Positions 1 to 7,323 of a DNA stretch of 20,667 bases are shown here, piece by piece. Position numbers and translations under genes: made by a program. Each line of letters opens with the position of its first letter. The stretch's first letter is position 1. Source of the DNA: an uncultured Eubacteriales bacterium (lineage in GTDB: Bacteria; Bacillota; Clostridia; Oscillospirales; Acutalibacteraceae). Under the pieces are notes generated by a model that had not been told where the DNA came from, did not search any database, and saw nothing but the letters and a program-made list of their open reading frames with translations. Location: positions 1-20,667 of the forward strand of contig CAKTTT010000021.1 in NCBI GenBank assembly GCA_934615635.1, in the 5' to 3' direction.

Positions 1-1103
1 CCGCTACCCTATATCGTTTGGACGGTGACGAATTCGGTGTTATCTTCCGCGGCGGAAGCCGGGAGGCGGTGCGACGGTTCTACGGTAATGTGCAGGAAAC
101 CTTGGATCATCAGCAGGTTTACGAGGATAAAAAGTACTATTGTACCATTTCGGGCGGCTGTGCCTTTTCACCGGAAAACGGGAGCGGTTATCTGCAACTG
201 ATCAAGTACGCCAATTATTCCCTGGAGTATGCCAAATCCAAGGGGAAAAACCGCATGTATTTCTTTTCAGATAAGATATTGGAGCACAAGGAACGCTCCC
301 TTGAGCTGACAGAACTGCTGCGGGAGAGCGTGGACAATGGATTCAGGGGCTTTGAGCTGTATTATCAGCCCCAGGTTTATGCTTCGGACGGACGCTTAAG
401 GGGGATGGAGGCGCTTTGCCGGTGGAAATGCGAGAGATTCGGTCCGGTTCCTCCGTCGGAATTCATTCCGCTTCTGGAGGAAAGCGGAATGATTCTCACC
501 ACGGGAAAATGGATTTTTGAAGAGACGGTGAAAACCTGCGCCCGTTGGCACGCCGCGGGAGCGCCCCCCTTCACCGCCAGCGTGAATCTCTCCTGCCTTC
601 AGATAGAAGACAGCGATTTTCTGAATTTCATGGAGGAGACGCTGCGGCAATATCGGATCCCCGCCTCTATGATGGAAGTGGAGCTGACGGAGAGCTATAT
701 CGCCTCCAATATCGAGACGCTCGCAGAAAGCTTTCGCCGGATCCGCCGGATGGGGTTGAGCATCGCCATGGACGATTTCGGCACGGGCTACTCATCCTTG
801 GGCATTCTCAAGCTGTCCCCGGCGGATGTGGTCAAGATCGACCGGACCTTTGTCAAAGGAATTCTCACCAGCACCTTCGATGCGACGTTTATCCGCTTTA
901 TCGTCGAGCTGTGCCATGACGTGGGAATCCGCGTATGTCTGGAAGGGGTGGAAACCGCGGAGGAATACGCCCTCCTCCGGTCTATGCAGCCGGATTATAT
1001 TCAGGGCTTCTATTTTGGCCGTCCGATGCCTGCGGCGGATTTTGAAGGGCATTTCTTGTTCGAGAAGACCGGTAAGGACGTGAAAAAAGATGAAAACTGG
1101 TGA
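1..1103 (+). CDS. GGDEF-EAL domain protein, 3' part (5' end outside window)
   Basis: Partial gene; the frame is open from base 3. It begins inside a GGDEF (diguanylate cyclase) domain with the active-site loop read as RLDGDEF, so the first Gly of GGDEF is Asp; whether that domain still makes c-di-GMP cannot be told. A full EAL phosphodiesterase domain follows: ELYYQPQ, GMEALCRW (the EAL motif), SVNLS, ELTES, MDDFGTGYSSL, VKIDRTF, EGVET and IQGFYFGRPMP. The metal- and substrate-binding Glu, Asn, Asp-Asp, Lys and Gln positions are all present, so hydrolysis of c-di-GMP to pGpG is expected. Any sensor domain or membrane anchor lies upstream, out of view. Its stop overlaps the next gene by 14 bases, suggesting co-transcription with the RNA methyltransferase. 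Domain identity is secure; net enzymatic direction is inference. Confidence 0.93.
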   Translation, partial: ATLYRLDGDEFGVIFRGGSREAVRRFYGNVQETLDHQQVYEDKKYYCTISGGCAFSPENGSGYLQLIKYANYSLEYAKSKGKNRMYFFSDKILEHKERSLELTELLRESVDNGFRGFELYYQPQVYASDGRLRGMEALCRWKCERFGPVPPSEFIPLLEESGMILTTGKWIFEETVKTCARWHAAGAPPFTASVNLSCLQIEDSDFLNFMEETLRQYRIPASMMEVELTESYIASNIETLAESFRRIRRMGLSIAMDDFGTGYSSLGILKLSPADVVKIDRTFVKGILTSTFDATFIRFIVELCHDVGIRVCLEGVETAEEYALLRSMQPDYIQGFYFGRPMPAADFEGHFLFEKTGKDVKKDENW

Positions 1104-2244
1104 TACCGGCTTCTGCCCGGTTTATAAAAAATGCGGCGGCTGCCAATTGCAGAACCTTACGTATCCGCAGCAACTGCGTTACAAGCAAAACCGGGTGACC
1201 GAACTTTTGGGCCGCTTCCATGTGGTCAGCCCGATTATCGGCATGGAAAATCCGCTCCATTACCGCAACAAGGTTCAGGCCGCTTTCGGCACGGCCCGGA
1301 ACGGCAAGATCGTTTCCGGCGTCTATCAATCCAGTACCCACCGCATTGTGCCGGTGGATTCCTGCATGATCGAGGATGAAACGGCAGATGCCATTATCGT
1401 GACCGTCCGGCGATTGTGTGAAAGCTTCGGGATTCCGGCTTATAACGAGCACACATGCCGCGGTTTTTTGCGGCATGTGTTGGTAAAGCGCGGATTCTCT
1501 AGTGGACAAATCATGGTGGTGCTGGTGGGCAGCGGCCCCGTTTTCCCCGACCGGAACCATTTCGTGAAGGCGCTGCTGAAGGAGCACCCCACCATCACCA
1601 CCATCCTGCACAATATCAATCCCTATCGTACCAGTCTCGTGCTGGGAGAGCAGGAGAAGATATTGTATGGACCGGGAAAAATTGAGGATACTCTTTGCGG
1701 CTGTCTGTTCCGCATTTCCGCCCGTTCCTTTTATCAGGTCAATCCGGTACAGACGGAACGGCTTTATGGTAAAGCGATAGAATACGCCGGCCTGACGGGC
1801 GGAGAAAGGGTTATCGACGCTTATTGCGGCATCGGCACTATCGGCATTGTGGCGGCCCGGCATTGCGAGCAGGTCCTGGGAATTGAACTGAACCGGGAAG
1901 CCGTGACGGATGCCATTGCCAACGCCAGACGGAACGGGCTGAAAAACATCCGATTCTATAATGCCGATGCAGGGGAGTTCCTAGAAGAAATGGCTGCCCA
2001 GGGTGAGCAGGCGGATGTGGTGATGATGGATCCCCCAAGAGCGGGAAGCAGCGAGAAATTTCTTGGTTCCGTGGCCCGTCTGTCTCCCCAAAGAGTGGTG
2101 TATATCTCCTGCAATCCTGAGACGCTGCAGCGGGATTTGAATATTTTGACCGCCAAGGGATACCGGGTAAAGGCGATCCAGCCGGTGGATATGTTTCCCT
2201 TTACCAACCACGTGGAGTGCGTAGTATTATTGTCTAAGGTTTGA
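1090..2244 (+). CDS. rlmD: RlmD/RumA-family RNA (uracil-5-)-methyltransferase
   Basis: 384 aa. SAM-dependent methyltransferase forming 5-methyluridine in RNA, most likely 23S rRNA. The N-terminus has cysteines C9, C15 and C18, and C92 lies further on; this matches the four-Cys iron-sulfur cluster of RumA-type enzymes. FYQVN, the SAM motif VIDAYCGIGTIGI (about 237-249), DPPRAG, and the catalytic Cys341 in SCNPET follow. HVEC near the C-terminus carries the general-base Glu. It is shorter than E. coli RumA and starts right before the cluster, so the N-terminal TRAM domain is missing, as in many Firmicute paralogues. AAGGA at about 1074-1078 precedes the ATG. Target (U1939, U747 or both, as for RlmCD) cannot be decided, so the symbol is by family. 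Confidence 0.93.
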   Translation: MKTGDTGFCPVYKKCGGCQLQNLTYPQQLRYKQNRVTELLGRFHVVSPIIGMENPLHYRNKVQAAFGTARNGKIVSGVYQSSTHRIVPVDSCMIEDETADAIIVTVRRLCESFGIPAYNEHTCRGFLRHVLVKRGFSSGQIMVVLVGSGPVFPDRNHFVKALLKEHPTITTILHNINPYRTSLVLGEQEKILYGPGKIEDTLCGCLFRISARSFYQVNPVQTERLYGKAIEYAGLTGGERVIDAYCGIGTIGIVAARHCEQVLGIELNREAVTDAIANARRNGLKNIRFYNADAGEFLEEMAAQGEQADVVMMDPPRAGSSEKFLGSVARLSPQRVVYISCNPETLQRDLNILTAKGYRVKAIQPVDMFPFTNHVECVVLLSKV

Positions 2245-2262
2245 AAAAATGCTATAAAACAG

Positions 2263-2340
2263 TGTGTTTTCCGGCTTTTTCGGGGGAAGAGTATTCTGTT
2301 AAAGACCCGAAGAAGCCCGGTTGCTTTATAGGAAAACACA
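2263..2340. repeat. 78-base inverted repeat between rlmD and the DUF3795 gene
   Basis: The outer arms TGTGTTTTCC (2263-2272) and GGAAAACACA (2331-2340) are perfect complements. They continue inward into CCGGCTTTTTCGGG (2271-2284) against CCCGAAGAAGCCCGG (2306-2320), with a G-U pair and a bulge. The 10 bases 2321-2330 are unpaired on one side only. There is no T-tract after it on the plus strand, so it is not a standard terminator. It could be an mRNA 3' structure, a small structured RNA or a MITE-like element. The rest of 2245-2381 shows nothing else. Confidence 0.6.
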
Positions 2341-2381
2341 TCTACCTGATCAGGATGTAAACGCGGATTACTTATCGCGGG

Positions 2382-2411
2382 TTGACGGATAGGATGGACC
2401 GTGGGTTTAAT
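2382..2411 (+). promoter_or_regulatory. Predicted sigma-A promoter of the DUF3795 gene
   Basis: TTGACG (2382-2387) and TTTAAT (2406-2411) are separated by 18 bases; each matches the consensus at 5 of 6 positions. Transcription would start near 2418, giving a leader of about 27 bases to the ATG at 2445. This supports the downstream ATG over the upstream in-frame TTG, which lies in the -35 box. Confidence 0.55.
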
Positions 2412-2444
2412 GACGGAAAAATTGCGATTTGTGGAGATGAACCC

Positions 2445-2993
2445 ATGAAAGGATTTGAAAGAAGCAATCCCTTATTTTCTCTATGCGGCTTAAATTGCGG
2501 GCTGTGTCCGATGCACTTAGGCCATCATTGTCCTGGCTGCGGTGGCGGAGCTGGAAATCAGTCGTGTAAAATAGCAAAGTGCAGTTTGGAGCATGGCGGT
2601 TTAGAGTATTGCTTTGAATGTAGCGACTATCCTTGCGAAAAGTATGGCCGTATCGATGAGTTTGATTCGTTTATTTCCCATCAAAATCGAAAGATGGATA
2701 TGGAAAAAGCCAAAGAAATCGGGATGGAGGCCTATAATCGTGAACAAACCGAAAAAATCGAAATATTAAATTCCCTTTTATCCCGCTATAATGATGGACG
2801 CAGAAAAAGCTTTTTTTGCGTAGCAGTCAATCTTTTGGATTTGCAGGATATTAAGAAAATCATGGGGCAAATTCCGGAAAGCCCTGCTTTTGATAATGGA
2901 TCTTTGAAAGAAAAAAGCGATTATGTAGTCGGCTTATTTCAAGACGTCGCCAAAGCCAAGAATGTAGAACTAAAAATCCGAAAGAAAAAATAA
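2445..2993 (+). CDS. DUF3795 cysteine-rich protein
   Basis: 182 aa from ATG 2445, which has GGAG at 2433-2436, 8 bases upstream. The N-terminal half has the Cys pattern of DUF3795: CGLNCGLCP, CPGCGGG, a CKIAKC segment and a YCFECSDYPCEKY segment, suggesting a bound zinc or iron-sulfur centre. The C-terminal half is helical and lysine-rich. No membrane segment or signal peptide is visible. The biochemical function of the family is not established. The gene is visibly richer in A and T than its neighbours (long A runs, AAA/TTA codons) and has its own promoter, so it may be a later arrival. It converges with the ABC exporter operon across the hairpin at 3034-3093. Confidence 0.82.
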   Translation: MKGFERSNPLFSLCGLNCGLCPMHLGHHCPGCGGGAGNQSCKIAKCSLEHGGLEYCFECSDYPCEKYGRIDEFDSFISHQNRKMDMEKAKEIGMEAYNREQTEKIEILNSLLSRYNDGRRKSFFCVAVNLLDLQDIKKIMGQIPESPAFDNGSLKEKSDYVVGLFQDVAKAKNVELKIRKKK

Positions 2994-3033
2994 ACGGCTA
3001 TTTAGTATCAGCATGTCATTTGACAAATAACAG

Positions 3034-3093
3034 AAAAGGTTATCCTATGCGGGCGCGACGAGAAGCTATGCCGACCCGCATAAAATAACCTTT
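3034..3093. terminator. Hairpin between convergent genes (likely bidirectional terminator)
   Basis: AAAGGTTAT (3035-3043) pairs with ATAACCTTT (3085-3093), and TATGCGGG (3046-3053) pairs with CCCGCATA (3075-3082), separated by a 2-by-2 internal loop. The minus-strand transcript then runs into TTTTCTGTTATTT, so it best serves the ABC operon reading leftward. The plus-side T-tract is weak. Confidence 0.65.
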
Positions 3094-3113
3094 ATCTATC
3101 CAGAAGTAGCTGT

Positions 3114-4946
3114 TTATCCCTTCTCCTCAAGCGCCTTCATGGCCGATTCCTCGGCAAACTGCTTGCTGTATAGGTCGTGATAATATCCCTTTTTTCGCAG
3201 CAGCTCCAGGTGCTTGCCCTGTTCCACAATCCGTCCGTCCCGTACCACCAGGATCAAATCGGCCTGCCGGATGGTGGACAGCCGATGCGCGATGAGGAAG
3301 GAGGTCCGATCCTTGAGCAGATGGGAAATCGCGGCCTGGATGAGCTGCTCGGTCTGGGTGTCGATGGAGGAGGTGGCTTCGTCCAGCACAAAAATCCGAG
3401 GATCCGCCAGCACGGCCCGGGCGAAGGAAATCAACTGCTTCTCGCCGGTGGAGAGGCGGTCTCCGCCCTCGCCGACCGGGCTCTCATAGCCGTTTTCCAG
3501 CTTATCCACGACGGTATCGGCGCTGACGGCCTCCGCCGCCCTTCGTATCTCCTCATCGGTGGCGTCCAGCCGACCGTATCGGATATTTTCCATGACGGTG
3601 CCGGAAAAAAGGTGGGGATTCTGCAGCACATAGCCGATATTGCTGTGCAGCCAGAGCTGGCTGCGTTCCCGGTAGTCCTTGCCGTCGATGAGGATGCGGC
3701 CGGCGGTGGGCTCGAAGAAGCGGCAGGCCAGATTCACCAGAGTGCTTTTGCCGGCGCCCGTCTCACCCACAATCGCCACCGTGGTGCCCGCCGGGATCTT
3801 GAGATTGAAGTGGCTGAGCACCTCCTCCTTCCCGTCGGGATAATGAAAGCTCACATCCTCAAATTCGATATCGCCGCGGATAGGCTCCCAGTTTTCCCGC
3901 TTGGGATGGAAAGCGTCGCCGTACCTGGCGATAACCTCCGGGGAGTCCGTGATCTGGGGCCGCTGATGCAGCAGCCCCGTCACCCGCTCGATGTTGGCCT
4001 GCATGGAGATCAGTTCCGCGAGGTTCCGCGCCAGTTGCTGAATCGGTTCGAATATCCCCACGGCGTAGGAGGTAAAGGCGGACAGGGTCCCCAGCGGCAG
4101 CAGGTGATCCAACACCATGAAGCCGCCCCGCGCCAGCACGATGGCCGTAGCCAGTGAGCTGAAGAGAAGCACCAGCGGGATATACACGGCGCTGAGCCGG
4201 GAGGCTCGTACGGCGGAGATCCGCATTTCCTGGGTCAGCCGGCGAAACTCCTCGTGATTTTGTTCTTCGATGACCAGGGTTTTGGAGGTTTTGGCCCCCA
4301 TGATCCCCTCGTTGAAGGCGCTGGTAATTTGGGAATTGATTTTGCGCACCTTTCGATTCCAATGCAGAATGCGGTTTTGGAAATAGGCCGTCAGCGCCGC
4401 AATGACCGGCACCACCAGGATAATCAGCAGCGCCAGCTTCCAGTTGAGGAGTAGCATGGCCACAAAGACGCCCAGCACATATCCCAAAGCCCAGAGCATA
4501 TCGAAAAAGTTCCAGGCCACCATGGCGGCGATACGGTTGGTGTCGCTCATAACCCGGGAGAGGATATAGCCCACCGGCGTCACGTTGTAGTAGGAGAAGG
4601 AGAGGGTCTGCAAATGCACAAAGCAGGCGCGCTTGAGATCCCGGCCGAAGTGCATTTCGATGCGCATGGCGCCCCGGGTGAAGATGATCACGCTGATGGC
4701 CTGCAAAGCGATGACCGCCGCGTACACCCCTGCGAAAATCCACACCCCCTCCAGGGTGCCCGCTTCAATAAACCGATCGATGGCGTCCCGCTGAAAGAGC
4801 GGAAGCAGAATGTCGATCAGCGCGCAGACCATGTTAAAAATTAGGACCAGCAGCAGGGTGCGGCGATAAGGCTTTAAATAGGGCAGCAGCCCCTTCCACA
4901 CCTTCAGGTCGAAGGATTTGTTGTATTCTTGTTCTTCATAAGCCAT
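3114..4946 (-). CDS. ABC exporter half-transporter (TMD-NBD), catalytic-Glu subunit
   Basis: 610 aa from the ATG at 4946; an in-frame TTG at 4961 sits directly against its possible Shine-Dalgarno and is less likely. An N-terminal type IV exporter membrane domain (about residues 20-325, six hydrophobic helices) is followed by a nucleotide-binding domain. It has Walker A GETGAGKS, Q-loop LQNPHLF, a divergent signature LSTGEKQ, Walker B FVLDEATSSID with the catalytic Glu, and H-loop IAHRLST. The next gene upstream ends 40 bases away and has the reciprocal pattern, so the two probably form a heterodimeric multidrug-type exporter like TM287/288, BmrCD or LmrCD. In such pairs the altered signature belongs to the degenerate ATP site. 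Substrate unknown. It is the last gene before the hairpin at 3034-3093. Confidence 0.93.
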   Translation of the reverse strand: MAYEEQEYNKSFDLKVWKGLLPYLKPYRRTLLLVLIFNMVCALIDILLPLFQRDAIDRFIEAGTLEGVWIFAGVYAAVIALQAISVIIFTRGAMRIEMHFGRDLKRACFVHLQTLSFSYYNVTPVGYILSRVMSDTNRIAAMVAWNFFDMLWALGYVLGVFVAMLLLNWKLALLIILVVPVIAALTAYFQNRILHWNRKVRKINSQITSAFNEGIMGAKTSKTLVIEEQNHEEFRRLTQEMRISAVRASRLSAVYIPLVLLFSSLATAIVLARGGFMVLDHLLPLGTLSAFTSYAVGIFEPIQQLARNLAELISMQANIERVTGLLHQRPQITDSPEVIARYGDAFHPKRENWEPIRGDIEFEDVSFHYPDGKEEVLSHFNLKIPAGTTVAIVGETGAGKSTLVNLACRFFEPTAGRILIDGKDYRERSQLWLHSNIGYVLQNPHLFSGTVMENIRYGRLDATDEEIRRAAEAVSADTVVDKLENGYESPVGEGGDRLSTGEKQLISFARAVLADPRIFVLDEATSSIDTQTEQLIQAAISHLLKDRTSFLIAHRLSTIRQADLILVVRDGRIVEQGKHLELLRKKGYYHDLYSKQFAEESAMKALEEKG

Positions 4947-4986
4947 TGGTTTGATACCCAACCCTTTCCGGTTCTTTCCGGAGAAC

Positions 4987-6822
4987 CTATTGCATGGTAT
5001 CCTCCAGCAGCGCGCGGTCGTCGCTGCTCATCTGGATGTCGTAAATGCTTTTATAGATCCCTTCCTGGGCGATCAGCTCCTCATGCGTTCCCATTTGCGC
5101 CACCCGCCCGCCGTCCAGCACCAGGATCCGGCTGGCCTGCATCAAGGTGGTGATCCGATGGGAAATGAGAATAACGGTGGAACCCGTTTCATGCTCCCGC
5201 AGGGCCGCCCGGATCTGTGCATCCGTTTCCGCGTCCACCGCGGAGAGGGAGTCGTCAAAAATCATCACCGGCGCCTGCTGCATGAGCATCCGGGCGATGG
5301 CCACCCGCTGCTTCTGGCCGCCGGACAGGGTAACGCCCCGTTCGCCCACAATGGTGTCGTAGCCTTCCGCAAAATCCACGATAGCCCCATCTACGCAGGC
5401 GACATCCGCCGCCCGCCGGATGTCTGCAAATTCCGCTCCGGGACGGGTAGCGGCGATATTCTCTCGGATGGTACGGGAGAAGAGAAACGGCTCCTGCAGC
5501 ACCATACCGATGTTCCGTCGCAGCCAGGAGCGGCGGATTTGCCGGATATCCACCCCGCCGATGGTGATGGAGCCGCCCTCCTCCGGCAGATCATACAAGC
5601 GGTCCAGCAGGTGCATGAGCGTGCTTTTACCGCTTCCCGTACCGCCCAGGATGGCAAAGGTGCTCCCGGCCGGAATGGTGAAGCTGACATCCTTGAGCAC
5701 CGGCGCCTGCTCCTCGTAGGCGAATCGGACGTGATCGAATACAATGTCGCCGTTCAGCGGCGGCTCCAGTGCATCGGCGGAATCCTGCTCCTCCTCCGCA
5801 TCCAAAATATATCCCACCCGGTCGATGGAAACGCCGGCCTTGCTCATCTCGGAAAGAATCCGGCCCAGTCCTCTCACCGGCCAGGCGAGGGAAGCGTTGT
5901 AGGATACCAGGGCCAGAAATTCTCCCACCGTAATGCTTCCGTTCACCGTTTCCATCACACCCAGTACGATTACCGTGAGAATTTGCAGACCAGTAATCAG
6001 GTCGCCTATACCCCAATAGGCGCTCAACAGCCGGCCCAGCCGCACCCATAAAGAGGCGAAGCGGTTGTTTTTTTCATCAAACCGCTGGATTTCAAACTGC
6101 TCCCTGCCGAAGGCACGAACCACCCGGACGCCGGTCAGGTTTTCCTGCACCACACCGGAGAGTTCGCCCTCCGCTTCGTCCGCCGTGCGGAAGCGGCGGG
6201 CGATCCGGGAATAGAAAAAGCCAGAATATCCCATAATCACCGGCAGAAAGGCAAGGGCCACCAGCGTGATCTTCACATTCATCGACAGCATCAGCGCCAT
6301 GGACAGGCCGATGAGAAAGACCGTGCGGAAAACCTCCAGCAATTGCAGGGTGACAAAGTTGCGCACCACCTCTACGTCCGAGGTACATCGCTGAATGATT
6401 TCGCCTGTTTGATGCTTGGTGTGCCAGGCGAAGGGTAGCTTTTGGATATGTTCATACAGCCTGTCGCGCAGCGACTTAATGAAGGTTTCCGAACCTTTGG
6501 CCGTTTGCATACGGCTGACGTAGTTGCACACGCCGGATAGAGCGGACACGATCATCACCGCCGCCGCGGTCAGCAGCAACGCGCTGACCACGCCGGTCCG
6601 GCCGTCCAGACCCAGGAAGCGGATCAGCCAATCAGGAAGAGCGTAGGGCTCTCCGCCGATCACCGAATCCACCGTGGTCCGAATAATCATGGGCGTTAAG
6701 GCGTTAAAAGCTGTATTCAGCATGGAAAAGACCAGCGCGACAAGGAACATACGCAGGCTTCCCCTTAAAAAATGGGCGATCAGCCGCATCCTGCTTGATT
6801 TCGGCGTTGTTTGCGTTTCCAA
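4987..6822 (-). CDS. ABC exporter half-transporter (TMD-NBD), degenerate-site subunit
   Basis: 611 aa. The start is a TTG at 6822 with a perfect AGGAGG (6832-6837) 9 bases upstream; a longer reading frame to 6870 would run into the terminator T-tract and is rejected. It has an N-terminal six-helix membrane domain, then Walker A GGTGSGKS, Q-loop LQEPFLF, canonical signature LSGGQKQR, Walker B VMIFDDSLSAVD, and switch ISHRITT. The residue after Walker B is Asp instead of catalytic Glu, typical of the degenerate half of heterodimeric exporters. Its canonical signature would complete the active site of the partner at 3114-4946. It is preceded by promoter, leader peptide and terminator (7083 down to 6870), so expression of the pair is probably controlled by attenuation. 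Likely drug, peptide or lipid export. Confidence 0.93.
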   Translation of the reverse strand: METQTTPKSSRMRLIAHFLRGSLRMFLVALVFSMLNTAFNALTPMIIRTTVDSVIGGEPYALPDWLIRFLGLDGRTGVVSALLLTAAAVMIVSALSGVCNYVSRMQTAKGSETFIKSLRDRLYEHIQKLPFAWHTKHQTGEIIQRCTSDVEVVRNFVTLQLLEVFRTVFLIGLSMALMLSMNVKITLVALAFLPVIMGYSGFFYSRIARRFRTADEAEGELSGVVQENLTGVRVVRAFGREQFEIQRFDEKNNRFASLWVRLGRLLSAYWGIGDLITGLQILTVIVLGVMETVNGSITVGEFLALVSYNASLAWPVRGLGRILSEMSKAGVSIDRVGYILDAEEEQDSADALEPPLNGDIVFDHVRFAYEEQAPVLKDVSFTIPAGSTFAILGGTGSGKSTLMHLLDRLYDLPEEGGSITIGGVDIRQIRRSWLRRNIGMVLQEPFLFSRTIRENIAATRPGAEFADIRRAADVACVDGAIVDFAEGYDTIVGERGVTLSGGQKQRVAIARMLMQQAPVMIFDDSLSAVDAETDAQIRAALREHETGSTVILISHRITTLMQASRILVLDGGRVAQMGTHEELIAQEGIYKSIYDIQMSSDDRALLEDTMQ

Positions 6823-6868
6823 TTTTGTTTCCCTCCTATAGTCAGGCTTCCCATCTGTCTCAAACGAC

Positions 6869-6900
6869 AAAAAACGCTCCTGATGATGTCATCAGGAGCG
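6869..6900 (-). terminator. Intrinsic terminator in the exporter leader (attenuator)
   Basis: Reading leftward, CGCTCCTGATG (6900-6890) and CATCAGGAGCG (6885-6875) form an 11-base-pair stem with a 4-base loop, followed at once by six T residues (6874-6869). It lies between the leader peptide stop (6953) and the exporter TTG start (6822), so it would end transcription before the transporter genes unless prevented from folding. Confidence 0.85.
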
Positions 6901-6909
6901 TATATGTCC

Positions 6910-6929
6910 CGCGGCCCGAATCAGCCGCG
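6910..6929 (-). other. Leader RNA hairpin upstream of the attenuator
   Basis: On the minus strand CGCGGC (6929-6924) can pair with GCCGCG (6915-6910) around an 8-base loop. It lies between the leader peptide stop and the terminator. It may be a pausing or alternative-structure element; the role is inference. Confidence 0.4.
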
Positions 6930-6952
6930 CAGAAATAAGCTCTGCTTGCCGC

Positions 6953-7012
6953 TCAGGACAGACGGGCAAAACGATCCCGATAGTCACGAACCAGTTCAAA
7001 TCTGTTTCTCAT
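6953..7012 (-). CDS. 19-residue leader peptide of the ABC exporter operon
   Basis: ATG at 7012 to TGA at 6953 reads MRNRFELVRDYRDRFARLS. An AAGGAGG (7021-7027) lies 8 bases upstream of the ATG, a near-ideal ribosome site for a very short gene. A consensus promoter lies just upstream and an intrinsic terminator just downstream, the usual layout of ribosome-mediated attenuation. The peptide is rich in Arg (6 of 19) and holds RNR (2-4) and RDR (12-14), which fit the Arg/Lys-X-Arg/Lys motif associated with macrolide-dependent stalling. TCCTGA at its last codons is repeated in the 5' arm of the terminator and so could pair with the 3' arm. The peptide is seen directly; the stalling role is inferred by analogy with bmrB and erm leaders. 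Confidence 0.78.
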   Translation of the reverse strand: MRNRFELVRDYRDRFARLS

Positions 7013-7053
7013 CCTGCCCGCCTCCTTTTCTTCCAAATTTTTGCAATGGGTTT

Positions 7054-7083
7054 AGTATACGCTGAATTCCTTCGGATTGTCAA
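7054..7083 (-). promoter_or_regulatory. Sigma-A promoter of the exporter operon
   Basis: On the minus strand a perfect TTGACA (7083-7078) and TATACT (7059-7054; 5 of 6) are 18 bases apart. The predicted start is near 7047, about 35 bases before the leader ATG. Confidence 0.8.
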
Positions 7084-7206
7084 GAGGTTTTCCTTCTTTT
7101 TTCTTGGTCTCTCCTTAAAGACCGTTTGCTTTTTCTCATTCCGGCATCCGTCTTGACATTGGAAGGGCCTTATGGGTGATTCTCATGCTCCTGTCATTAC
7201 AAAAAG

Positions 7207-7247
7207 ACGGTTTTTTTGAGCCAATGAAGCATAAACCGTTGTTTTTT
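7207..7247 (+). terminator. Possible weak terminator
   Basis: ACGGTTT (7207-7213) pairs with AAACCGT (7233-7239) over a 19-base loop, followed by TGTTTTTT. No confident gene ends here. The rest of 7084-7279 shows no supported gene; a 15-codon open frame at 7172-7219 runs into the left arm. Confidence 0.35.
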
Positions 7248-7279
7248 ATAAAAAGACAGAAAAGACTTTTGCTAATATA

Positions 7280-7308
7280 TTGACAGTCAAGGAAAAACAT
7301 GGTAATCT
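7280..7308 (+). promoter_or_regulatory. Sigma-A promoter of the riboswitch transcript
   Basis: A perfect TTGACA (7280-7285) and TAATCT (7303-7308) are 17 bases apart. Transcription would begin near 7315, only a few bases before the riboswitch. It is divergent from the exporter promoter at 7054-7083. Confidence 0.78.
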
Positions 7309-7323
7309 TATCGAAAATTGAAT

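Noticed and set aside
4951..6051. Long plus-strand open frame opposite the exporter genes
   Set aside because: It is antisense to the conserved exporter reading frames, has no ribosome site, and its translation is low-complexity His/Gly/Arg/Pro-rich, typical of a shadow in GC-rich DNA.
6823..6870. Longer N-terminus for the exporter at 4987-6822
   Set aside because: The upstream TTG at 6870 directly follows the terminator T-tract with no ribosome site, while TTG 6822 has a perfect AGGAGG at 9 bases.
6875..6900. Perfect inverted repeat as a possible mobile-element end or CRISPR-like repeat
   Set aside because: It occurs once, is followed by six T residues on the minus strand, and fits an intrinsic terminator. 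No CRISPR arrays or IS ends were seen anywhere in the window.
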